Shown one piece after another: positions 1 through 12,200 of a stretch of 64,000 bases of DNA. The stretch is taken from positions 62,001 to 126,000 of the forward strand of contig JBAMJV010003818.1 in NCBI GenBank assembly GCA_037951105.1, read 5' to 3'. A model generated the notes under the pieces. It did no database searches. It was not told the DNA's origin and worked only from the letters and a program-made list of their open reading frames with translations. Source of the DNA: Echinarachnius parma (taxonomy: Eukaryota > Echinodermata > Echinoidea > Clypeasteroida > Echinarachniidae). Position numbers and translations under genes: made by a program. Every line of letters begins with the position of its first letter. The first letter of the stretch is position 1.

Positions 1-19
1 CACGCCCCGAGCCCCTGTG

Positions 20-199
20 TATTTTTTCTCTGGCATGGATGGAATTGGCTCTTGCTTCTTGCTCTAGGAACTAAGGTCAAAGGTCAAGGTTAAATCTGGA
101 CTCACCTGTAGTCTACATTCGGGTACCAGGAGCCCCTGCCAGCCACACAGCATTGCGTAGCTTACAGATGGAATCAGCACTTGCTTCTTCAGCTGGGCC
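20..199 (-). pseudogene. Truncated copies of HERC2 exon 26 (3' part)
   Basis: At 106-199 the donor-side two thirds of exon 26 recur with a GTGAGT donor, 183 bp from the real one. A shorter third trace (about 36-66) repeats the stretch around the Lys-Lys-Gln codons. Confidence 0.85.
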
Positions 200-288
200 A
201 TTCAAAAGAGCAAGCCCTACACCCAGTTTTCATTAAGTACTACATGCTCTTGGAAATTAGGTCAAAGGTCAAAGCTGACTGAACTCAC

Positions 289-425
289 CTGTGATCTACA
301 TCTGGTTCCAGTAACCCCTGCCAGCCACACAGCATTGCATAGCGAACGGACGGAATCAGCTCTTGCTTCTTCAGCTGAGCTATCATGGCCTCTGACCCGG
401 CTAGCCGACACTCCGCCCTCTCCAA
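289..425 (-). CDS. HERC2: HERC2 exon 26 (last exon in window)
   Basis: 137 nt. It begins [10 protein letters not shown] (human LERAEVRLEG) and includes [14 protein letters not shown] (human SVQYAMFCGWQRLI). Acceptor GTCGCAG, donor GTGAGT. The next exon lies beyond the left edge. Confidence 0.94.
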
Positions 426-1802
426 CTGCGACAAGACAAAGGAAGGAAACACATTTAGATCATATTTTTCTGGGGGGCTACTTTACAACCATTTCAATTA
501 TTTCAGACCCAGCTTGCCTGTTCTACACTTGACCCTCTAAAAATATGACAAGAACAAGTATGGGGCATATTTAATTGAATTTTAAGGGGGCTACTTTCAA
601 CCATTTCAGTTATTTCAGACCCAGCTATATTATACTCTGCCCTCATTCAATTATAAAGAACACAAAGCATGGGGGAATTAAACTTTATTTTAGGAGGCTA
701 ATGCAAGCCTCCACACTAACTTTTTTCTCTACTGGCCCTTTCAGGCAAGTACAATCATAAATTTTGAAGGTTTACTTGCCCCAATATAAAATTTACTTGC
801 CCTCTTACTTCTTGATGAGATTTAGATGTAAGAAATTACATTGTTCTCTTATAGTTGAACAATTATTTAGTTGCCTGATCGAGCAAGCATCTATCTATCT
901 ATCTACTGCAGTTAAATGGTATGGCATATATTTATCAAAGACACACATAAAAGTCAGTACGTTCCTACCTGACAATAGAGGGCTCTCCTGAGCTTTTCAG
1001 TGTTGACGTTTTCTGAGTGGATGGCGAAGTCGATGATCTCGGTCATGAGGGCGGTCTGGGATGCCGACCCCGTCATGCGCTGTCTCAACCACTTGAACTT
1101 CCTCGCACTCGTTATGGCATTGGCGACCGACTTCCAGGAGTCCTATAGAGAACAACAAAAAATGATCGTAATTAAAGTTGATTGCATAGAAATTCAAGAA
1201 ACAAAGCAGGGAAAAAATACATGGTATATTCAAGGGGTTACTTTTCATTACATTTGGGGTAGGTAGTGCTGTAACCGATCATCGGATCGGCATGCCGATC
1301 ACGATCCGATCATACATGATCGGACCGTTTTTGCCGATTTCCGATCATGCAGAAAAAATCGGAAGATCGGATCGGCAAAAAAAAAAAAAAAAAAAAAAAA
1401 AAAACTTGTTTTTTTTTCTTTGGAAAATGATCCCAAAAAACATATTTTGGGAATATAAATGAATACCAAAGCAACATATATCCATATTAATAAGCCCAAG
1501 GTAATCTTGTATGGGTATGCTTTCATTTAAAAGTGATTACCTCTCCTTTTACAAAATTATTCGCGCCGATTTTGAGCTTAGTCCCATGTGTTTCTGAAAG
1601 GTTACGCCAAATTAATCACATGGGACTAAGCTCAAAATCGGCGTGAGTAATTTTGTAAAAGAAGAGGTAATCAGTTTGAAATGAAAGCATACCCGTGCAA
1701 GATTACCTTGGGCTTATTAATATGGATATATGTTGCTTTGGTATTCATTTATATTCCAAAATTGTGTTTTTGGGGGATCATTTTCCAAAGAAAAAAAAAA
1801 CG

Positions 1803-1844
<42 letters not shown>

Positions 1845-4800
1845 GCCCATCATCCGATCCCAATCATCGATCCGATTTCGAAGATCGATAAAATTTTGCC
1901 GATCCGATCAAACGATCCGATCATCAAGGTCAGTTACAGCACTAATTTGGGGGTGGCGGCTACTCCCCCATTATGAGCTACATCTAAACTTACCATGTCT
2001 CTGAGTTTCCTCTCTGTCTTGCTGTGCTGGCTGGCTTTGCCAGGGAATATCTTGACCACTCCTTCGTTGGGAGAGGGGCTGGTGGGGGTGGTGCCAGTAG
2101 TAGGGGTGGTGGCAGTGGTGATGGTGGAACTACTTAGCAACGTGAGCTACATCTAAACTTACCTTGTCTCTGAGTTTCCTCTCTGTCTTGCTGTGCTGGC
2201 TGGCTTTGCCAGGGAATATCTTGACCACTCCTTTGTTACAAGAAGGGGCCGATGTATGTGACCATTCCCTCAAATACCTTCTAACTGCGAGGACACAAGT
2301 CTCTTCATAGCAAGCATAAGCTTAACTTACCTTGTCTCTGAGTTTCCTCTCTGTCTTGCTGTGCTGGCTGCCTTTTCCGGGGAATATCTTGACCACTCCT
2401 TCGTTGGGAGAGGGGCCGGTAGGGGTGGTGCCAGTTGTAGGGGTGGCAGTGGTGGTTGAGGCTGAGGAGGTCGGAGTAGAGGCAGCAGAGTCTGGATCAT
2501 CTTCTGTCTTCTGCTTCCCTTCCTTGTCTGCTCTGGCTCCTCCTAGCATCAATCATCAGGACGGTGTAGTTGTATTAAGCAGCATTCAACATGCACATGT
2601 CTTTATTCAAAGCTTGAAATTAGCACAGACCCACTGGACTGGGGCCACTAAAAATAAGCTTTGGGCACCAAATTTCATTGATACGTAATTTAACTGGGCT
2701 GAATGGGCAACTTAATATAATAGAGTTTGACATGATTTTCTTTGTTTGGGGCAATCAGATTCAGGTTTCAGCCACTAGATTTAAAGAATCTTGTTTTTAT
2801 ATGGCCGACTGGGCCAGAAGGCAAAAAAGTTACATTCTAGCATATTTTGTATGTATGCATCTTATTTTAAGTTCTGTGCATATATCGGAAAGAAAATGTT
2901 TGTAAGTTTTATAATTATGCATACCTGCAGAGACCGCTGCCCGCTTCTCCCTGATCATCCTCTGGACGATCCTCTTCCAGCGGGGCGGGGTGTTGAGGAT
3001 CCGCAATCTGGACAGGGCAGACACCTCGTTGGCGATGGCCGGACGCAGCTCGTTGAACAGGAACCTCAGTCTCTCGATGACGGGAGCACATAGCTCCTCA
3101 TAGCTCAAAGTTCTCTCTTGATGGATCTGGCAAACAAGGAAATAAATGAAAGATACTCCAGTCATTTCTTACATTTCAGGATTCATAATGATTACTGGTA
3201 ATGGATATTTGTAAAAAATAGCTTAAGTATGATCATTAAAACTGTACATAAACACATTTGAACGACTTAACATACCTTGACCAATGTGCGCTTTGCCTGG
3301 AAGACCACCTTGCAGACGTCGGCGATGGACCTCGGCACGAACGCATGGTGGTGCCTGTGGATGGCCGTGGGGACCCCCTCAGTCTGCAGGCTGTGCTCCA
3401 CCACAGCCAGGGCCACGTGACCCAGGTCATGGTGCTTCAGGATGCAGGCCATGAGCAGGCGCGACACGTTGTCCATCCCGTTGGCTGGGCAGAAGTCGAT
3501 GGGTAGCACCAGGTGGTGTGAGCGGCAGTAGCGGTCGCACTGGGCCAGGAAGGTCTTCACATTCAGATCCTGGAGCCTGCCTTCGGCTAGCGCCTGCAGG
3601 AAGGGCTTGGCGACGTCTGCCTGGGAGGCGCAGCGGGAGAAGGACTTCATGTTGTCATCCAGCTTGTGCAGCTGTGGAGGCACTGCGTCCTGGCTGGGGG
3701 ATGTCAGCAACGCAGGACCCTGCTGCTGCTGTTGGTCGGAGGCAGAGCTGCCAGCCGTTGCCGGACGTTCACCTATGTTACTTCCATCACCTCGCTCAAA
3801 GTAGCTGGGTCGCTGGCCCAGCTGCATCCCGCTGCTGAACAGCCGTGACTTCAGCCAGGACTGGTACTCCACTTCCGGAGGGGTGAGCGGGAGGCTCCGG
3901 GCCTGGTGGCAGGAGTGCAGACCCAGCAGCAGGCCCAGGGCCCTCTCGGTGTCCATCAAGGGGGAAGAGATTACCCCGCTGTTGACACTCTGGATCTCAT
4001 CTTGCTCGGGCTACAGAGGAATACAAGGTGTAAAGGGGATATGAAGGATAACAACAAACGAGAAGTAAGAGATGTAAATGGATGAAATAACCATACCACA
4101 AATACGGTGTTAGTCTACATAGGGTGCCATCCCAATGCTAATTATTCTTACTTAAATACTGTTTGATTTAATCATTCTTATCTCATATAATATAAATTTA
4201 AACATTAATATTATATAAATATTACATTTATGACATATTGCATTTGTCAAGTAACATCCGACTGACACTGTACGTTATGCCCAGCTTTCAGAGGGAAAAT
4301 GTTTGCAACTTAAAGAACGTAAGATAAATAAAACATTTATCTTTAGTACGTTAGACATATACTTTTTGTTAATGAAACATAATTGAACATGCAAAGAGAA
4401 GAACGGACAAACATACCTCTACATAGACACCAACAAGGAACTGCTCTCTCATCTGCAGCACCTCAGTGGACTGATGGCCCTGGGCGGCATGGAAGGCTTC
4501 TGTGGCATCACGAGCTGTGAAAAAACAATTGAAAAGAAAAAAGAAGCATACATTTGAACTTTCATTCCAACTTCATATTAAATTTTAATAAAAAAATTTA
4601 TATAAAGCATTTTTCTAGGTATCTTATTCAGAGGCACTTTATCATTATCCTTGCTCATTAGGTACAGTTCAAACCCACACAATTAGCTTCTGCACAATCT
4701 CAACTTCCTGAAGAGCATACTAGCATACTTTCTTACCTATATACAGTGCGAGTCAAAAAAAACAAAACCGGACTTTGATAGCTTATAAATCCACAATTAC

Positions 4801-6257
4801 AAACATATATATGCTGATATTGGTATCACATTAAAGCTTGGGAAATTGCCTTTAAAATGATATATAACACATTTTGAGCACTTTACGCATCATCGAGCAA
4901 GATCTTATTATCCAAAGTCATGCAAAAACTACCCGTGTCCAAGTTTGCCGTCGTCTTGTTCTAAACACAACAAAACAAGTTAAGTCCCCCCTAATCAAAA
5001 TAGCATAACTTTTTAACGAAAAAGTTTTGAGCAAAATAACTTGAGCAGGATTGTTTATACACTTATTGAATAATGTGCGAAAATAAAATTGGTCCGTCGA
5101 GTCACGCATGAGTGAGCACACATTAAAGACAAAATGTTCACTTTTTGACTCTTGTGACTTTTGAAAAGTGACAATTTTGCCTTTAATTTGTGCTCACTCA
5201 TGCATTACATGGCGGATCAATCTTATTTTCACAGAAAAGCTAGTCAATCAGTGTAGGAACAATCCTGCCAAGTTATTTTGCTCAAAACCTTATCGTTTTT
5301 ATGCTATTTTGAATAGGGGGGACTTAGGTTTTTTGTTGTGTTTATCATGAATGAATGCGTCTGTTTACGTTTTCTTCTTCAAAGTAACATTTCAAAAATA
5401 TCATTTGGTGAATCACAACAAAATATCAGGTGGTTGCCAGTTTTGTCATGTTTATCAGGGTGGAAGGGGATCACACACTGTCCTCACATCAGCAACCACA
5501 CTGTTTGGAGGGAGGGGCCCCTGAATAGGACATGCAGGATGAAGTTATCTTTGACAATCAAACAACAGATGCAACCATTCACAAAACAAGAACACTGCAA
5601 ACTTGGACACGTAGTTTTTGCATGCCTTTGGATAATTAGGTTGCGTTCGGTGAAGCGTGAAGTGATCAAAGTGTATGATATATCATTTTAAAGGGAAGTC
5701 CTCAAGCTTTAACATGATACCAATATCAACATATATACTTTTGGATTTATGGATTTATAAGCTATCAAAGTCCGGTTTCGGTTTTTTTGACTCGCACTGT
5801 AGAGTAGTAATGATTGGTAAGAAAGTATATTTGAACTTTATATTGAACTTCTTTATTCAAATCTGTTTAAATTGTAACTATATAAAGTACTGTTATGTTT
5901 TTGGTAGGAAAGACCTACTGGCAATTAAAGTTCAAGATTTATTGTTCATGCTGTGCAACTTTAATTGGTTCACCAAAGGTCCTTTGTACTAGTATTTGCA
6001 ATGTAAGGATCATTGTTGTGCTTATTCCCATAGCTTACTAATATTATAAATTCTGCATTATCATCACCATCATCATCATCATCATCATCATCTTATTATC
6101 TAGGGCTACTGACCTGCATACTGCTGCAGTGTGTCGGTCCCGCATGGAGCCACCGTGTGGAAGTCCTTGAGGTCATAGACCCTGCCTTCTATCACCACCC
6201 ACAGCCCTAGATAACTTACTTAATAACATTATGAAATACGGCATTATCATCATTATT

Positions 6258-6289
<32 letters not shown>

Positions 6290-9200
6290 TGCCGGCTACT
6301 GACCTGCATACTGCTGCAGTGTGTCGGTCCCGCATGGAGCCACCGTGTGGAAGTCCTTGAGGTCATAGACCTTGCCTTCTATCACCACCCACAGCCCTCC
6401 GTCCTTGTTGTGGTTCTCCAGGTCAGCTTTCCTGATCAGGGGCACCTCATCCGGCGACACGGGCTCAGAATTTACGCTGATTGGCGTTCCTGCAAACAGG
6501 CAAACAAAATAAAATTTGTTAAATATCCCATTCCTTCCAGATTCTGAAATCCCCATAGAAAAAAAAATATCATCAAACTGAACTAATGTAAAAGGGGTAA
6601 ATCATATCATTTAAGTTCTACAGTGTGTATGCATGTATCAATTCAAGCACTGTTTATGATATTGGTTTTCTGCATTCTCCCTCTTTCATTTTCTTTCCCA
6701 GTTTGTAAATTAGAATTGTAATCATTTAATCTATATTACTTACATCTATGTTATATTATTTCTAAAATTTACTGATTGTAATTTTGTATACATTTCATAC
6801 GGAAAATGCAGAAATAACTACTGAAACTTAAACTTAAATAATATCCTAAATTTTCAGGTGAACACAATATCCTTTGATCTACCCAAAACATAGTATGGGG
6901 CTGGAGGTGAAAAAACCCACTTGAAGTGGCAGACAGGCCAGGCCAGGCTAGGTCATCGGAATCCTCCTTGTCCAGGGCTGGAGCCAGCCGGTTGAAGGCG
7001 TCCAGCATGTCCAGTAGGTCCACCAGGCCGGTGACGGCTCCGCAACGCTGGATGATCAGAGGACACTTGTTCTGCAGCAGCACAAGGCACGTCACCAACT
7101 CTGGCAGCAAGACACCTGTGAGCATGAATGATGTACATTTATTCATGAGTGAGCACAACTAATTTCCATATAATAACTAGATGGATCTTCGATTGCGCGC
7201 AATCGAAAATTATGTCTCCGCTATCACGCGATTTTAATATCAAGCCCAAATTAACATGCACTGATTTAATTTTTTTAAATATTTTTCTTATATTTTGAGT
7301 CCTGTGACCTTGACCATATGACCCCAATCTTTGATGGCTCCCTAAAATACAGTCAGGTACCAAGTTTGATTGAAATCTGACATTTAGTTCTTGAGATTTT
7401 GGTATTACAAGCTTTTTTGCATGTATAATGAGTCCCGTGACCTTGACCTCAATCTCATGACCCCAACATTTTATGGCTACATTGACTCTTTATGATACAT
7501 TCAGGTACTAAGTTTGATTGAAATCTGACATTCAGTTCTTGAAATTTTGCAATTACAAGCCATTTTCGCATACATATTGAGTCCTGTGACCTTGACCTTT
7601 GACCCCATGACCCCCCAAATCTAATCGGATCAGTGGCACCCCGATATGTACACTCATACCTAGTTTGTAATTGATCCGTCAACCGGTTCTTGAGATATCG
7701 CAAGAACGAGGCATTTTTGCACATACATCGAGTCCTGTGACCTTGACCTTTGACCTCATGAACCCCAAAATCTGATCAGATCATTGCCACCCCAATATCT
7801 ACACTAATACCAAGTTTGAATTTGATCCGTCAACCAGTTCTTGAGATATCGCGAGAACGAGGCATTTTGCATATATATTGAGTCCTGTGACCTTGACCTT
7901 TGACCTCATGACCCCTAAAATCTAATCAGATCATTGTCACCCCAATATGTACACTAATACCAAGTTTGAAATTGATCCGTCAACTGGTTCTTGAGATATC
8001 GCGAGAACGAAAACGGGACGTACGGACGGACGGACGGACGGACGGACGGACGGACAACCCGAAAACATAATGCCTCCGGCCACTTTGTTGGCGGAGGCAT
8101 AAAAAAGAATGAATGAATGAACGAATGAACAAACAAACGAATGAAGAACAAACAGAGGAATGAACAAATTATCAAATTAACAAACCAACGAATGAACTAA
8201 CAAATGAATGAATGAGAAGTCTGTTCACCTGATAGGTCTGACTCTATGATGTCAGCGACAGAAGCAAACTGCTTGGGAGATCTTGAGGCCAGGTTTGTTG
8301 CTGTGGGCATGATGTCTCTGATGTGAGTCATCAGAAGAGTGATATACTTCTTGAGTAGAGAACCAGCACCGAGCAGCTCAGCATCTACAGGAGTGACAAG
8401 AAACAAGTCAAACTGTCAAACATAAGCTGGGCAAATAATTAACATTGTCACAAACATCAAATAGCGTCTCTTTTGGCGTCTTTTGAAGGTCTGAAAAAGT
8501 GCAGGATTTGTAGGGTTAAGATTGTACTGACCTGTTCCCTGTGAGCACGCCTTGAGTTTCTCCTCCTCAAAGGGGAAGAGTGTGTGGACGAGAAGGCGCT
8601 GGAACTTCAATAGGAGCTCCAGAGAGGTGGACTTGACCCTAGACGTCATCTTGTCCGAGTGCTGCTCCAGCTTGTTGAACTCTGCCGACAGCTCCTGCAG
8701 CTTGGACAGGGTCAGGGAGGAAGCATTCCTACAGAGAAGAAGGGAACACAGAATGAGAAAGGGTCAACATTTGTACAGATGACTATGTTGAATTGTTAAG
8801 AAAATGTTTTATCAAAGAGGAGGACATGACCCCAGGACATCATCTTTGTCCGAGTGCTGCTCCAGCTTGTTGAACTCTGCCGACAGCTCCTGCAGCTTGG
8901 ACAGGGTCAGTGAGGAAGCATTCCTACAGAGAAGAAGGAAACACAGAATGGAAAAAGGTCAAAATTTGTACAAATGATTATGTTGAATTGTTAAGAAAAT
9001 GACTTATCAAAGAGAGGTGGACTTGGCCCACGACGTAATCTTGTCTGAGTGCTGCTCCAACTTGTTTAACTCTGCAGACAGCTACTGCAGCTTGGACAGG
9101 GTCAGTGATGAAGCATTCCTACAGACGTTACACAGAACACATAATGGGAAAGGGCCAGCATTTCTACAGACATAATTTTAACTAAAATCAAGATATTAGC

Positions 9201-12200
9201 AGTGACACATAAACGTCAAATGTGCAGAGAGGTGGCTTGACCCTAGATGTCATCTTGTCAGAGTGCTGCTCCAGCATTTCTAGAAACACATATTACAATC
9301 AAGATATTGACACATTAACTATGTCCAATCATTAAGGCAACGTTTGATCAAAAGGAGGTACACTTGACCCTAGACGTCATCTCATACGAAAGCTGATCCG
9401 GCTTGTTAAACTCTGAGGCATTCCTGGGTAAGTCTCTAAGTAAATACCAATCAATTGGGAAGTGGAGATAAAAGGGCAAGTTCTGACCTGAGTAGCTGTT
9501 GCACCAGCTGCAGGAGAGGGATGCTCATGCTCATGCCCCCATCCTCGCTGGTTGCCACGCTAACCGTCTTCTTCTTGGACCTCCTCCTCTGCCTCCTGCC
9601 CTCCAGGGGGGACAGTAACTGATCAGCCCCCTGCAGGGAGTCCTCGGCCGCCTGCTGCGAGGTCCTCCTCTCGACCCCGTCCTCCTCCTCCACGTCCCCG
9701 TCGCTGCTGGGGTCGGCTACGTCCTTTTCGCGCTGACTCTCCATCTGTCTGATCTCAGCCTTGATGGCCGCGTGGAGAGCCGACTCCAGCCCCCCGTCCG
9801 CCATCAGGCTGCCCACCAGCAGGTCCATCATGAAGCGACGCCCCGGCGTCATGGAAACCGTCTCTGTGCCTAATGATAAGTATGAGTGAAAGACATACAA
9901 TGGCCCCATAACGATAAACATTTACAAGTAATCAAACAATCAATTGATCAAATAAGGGACTCTATATGTACATGTACATCTTGCTTACATCTGCTTGCAT
10001 CTGCAGTAGAGTTGACAGAGCTTACTAATATTTCCTAGAGTGTCAGAGCAGACAATACCTAGAAAGGTGGCCAACTGTCTTTTGGTAGGGTAGCTCAGAT
10101 AGCTTCCTCCCAAATCCTTTTTACAAGAAATATGTGCAAGACACTGAGGGCAAAGCTAGAAATTAGCCCTTTTTTTCATAGTAGCCCAATCAGGCAAGTA
10201 CAATAAAGACCTATGAAATTCGCTGGCCCTAAACATAGAAAGACATTTTAAAAAGTCTTCTAATTTTAGTTGCCAAGACGGGCAAGTGAAATTGACATTT
10301 AATTTTAAGTGGCCAATAGCTCATTTTTTTGGTGGCCCCAGGCCAGCAGGCCCATGCTTATTCCATGTCCTGCTGAATAATAATAATAATAATAGTTCTG
10401 GGGCCCGTTTCATGAAACGCTCTTAACTATGTTCTTACACAACCTTGGTATAACTTTGCTAGCGTACTTCCAACTTTGTCCTTTGTGATCAGAAAACAAA
10501 CGCCATCCCTATGTCTGTAGATCAGTCACAGTCACGCGACAGTTAAGACGGCCTTTCATGAAACAAGCCCCTGATTATTAGCGCGTAATATGATACGATA
10601 TCATCTCTAAGCGCTTTACAATATTATTATCCTGGTCATAGGATACAATGCCAGCACGCAAACATTGTGTGCACCATCTCCACTCCCTTGGGAGCATTCC
10701 TTGAAAAGCTTACCTCCGCTAGGCAGGAGAGCCGAGAGTGCCTTAGCCCGCTCCTCGGCGGTGGGTAGCAGCATGGACCAGCCGGTCTGCAGGGTGGCCT
10801 GGGCTGCGCCCTGGACGGTGCTGATGATCCCCGCCCTGCTGGCTAACTCCACGATGCGCTGCTTGAGGCTTGACAGCAGCGGGCTTCGAGGACCGAGCCC
10901 TAGACTCTCGTGGTCTTGGTTCTGGCTGATCGCCACATGCAACTGTTGGGGGGGGGGCGGAGGGGGAAGATCATGGGTGGAACATGACAAAATGTATTGT
11001 ATAATTATTTTAACTGATCAAATGTAAAGCACATTGAGACCTAGTATAACGCACTAATTAATTACTGAATCTTCTGAGTAAATTAAAACCATGCAATTAT
11101 TTATTGTTACAGTGGCAAATATGTGAGAAATATGGAGATGTTGTTGATGGTACCAACCTGTAGTCTGAGCAGGTTGAGTGCTGCCACCACCATACACTCC
11201 TTCTCCTGTGGAGGTGGCCAGTCCCCGGACCCTTCGATCCCCTCACACACCCTCTCTAGCAGTAGGTCCAGTTTCTCAAACGTGGTCCTGGTCACATCGA
11301 CGCTGAACGGCACGTGCAGACCCACCGACCAGTGGGCACTGGAGGTCCATGCAAACGTCTGTGAACAAGAAACATAGCAAAATCTTTAATCCTATGCATA
11401 ACAGATACAGGAACATGATTTGTCATGTATTGGCAAAATGGACATGACAGCATGCTGGCAGTAACAAGGTAAACACTATCTTGGCTTTTGTACTTCAATA
11501 AAAGGTAAAGAAATTTATATATCACTTTACAGCAATGAATACACATTTTGCATTACTTATCTTTTACATTCGTCCAATACAGTTTGAGTTGCCTCACGAC
11601 TCTGATTATGCCAGTCGGGAGCAAGTCTTATTATCATATTACCAGTTATCATTATAATCATTGTCATTATTAATGGTTATATTTCTGTACCTGGTTAGCT
11701 CCACACACGAGGCCACACAGCTTCTTCCCCTCCATACACTCCACCAGGGTCGGTTCCCCTTTGTTTGTCTTCAAGGCTGCCTCCCCCAGCCCCAGCTGGC
11801 CTTGGTCATTACGCCCCCAGCAGTAGAACTCCCCGGACTCAGCTACGGCGACGATGTGGCACCCCGCTGTCTGGACATCGATGATCTTCTTCCCTCGCAG
11901 GGATTCGATCATCTTGGGGAAGCGTTGGTGCTCCTCCGTCCCATGGCCCAGCCTGTGCCCGTCTCCCTTTCCCCTGGGAGAAAAGATGAGAAGATTCATT
12001 ATTTAAAGGGATAGTTCAGTTTTGGTTTAGAGGGCCCCTTGAGAAATAATTGTTTTGTGAGGTAATGAAAAACTAAGTGAAACGTTTTGAGCGATCACAC
12101 AATTTTCAAGATAGAATCAGCTTTGTTAGATCAAAAAACAGCTGAAATATCTATAAATACATCTGATGGGAATAAATATTGGGGACTAACTTTTATTCAA

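Noticed and set aside
3518-3848. Plus-strand frames of 60-106 codons over HERC2 exon 22
   Set aside because: Antisense shadows of a GC-rich coding exon.
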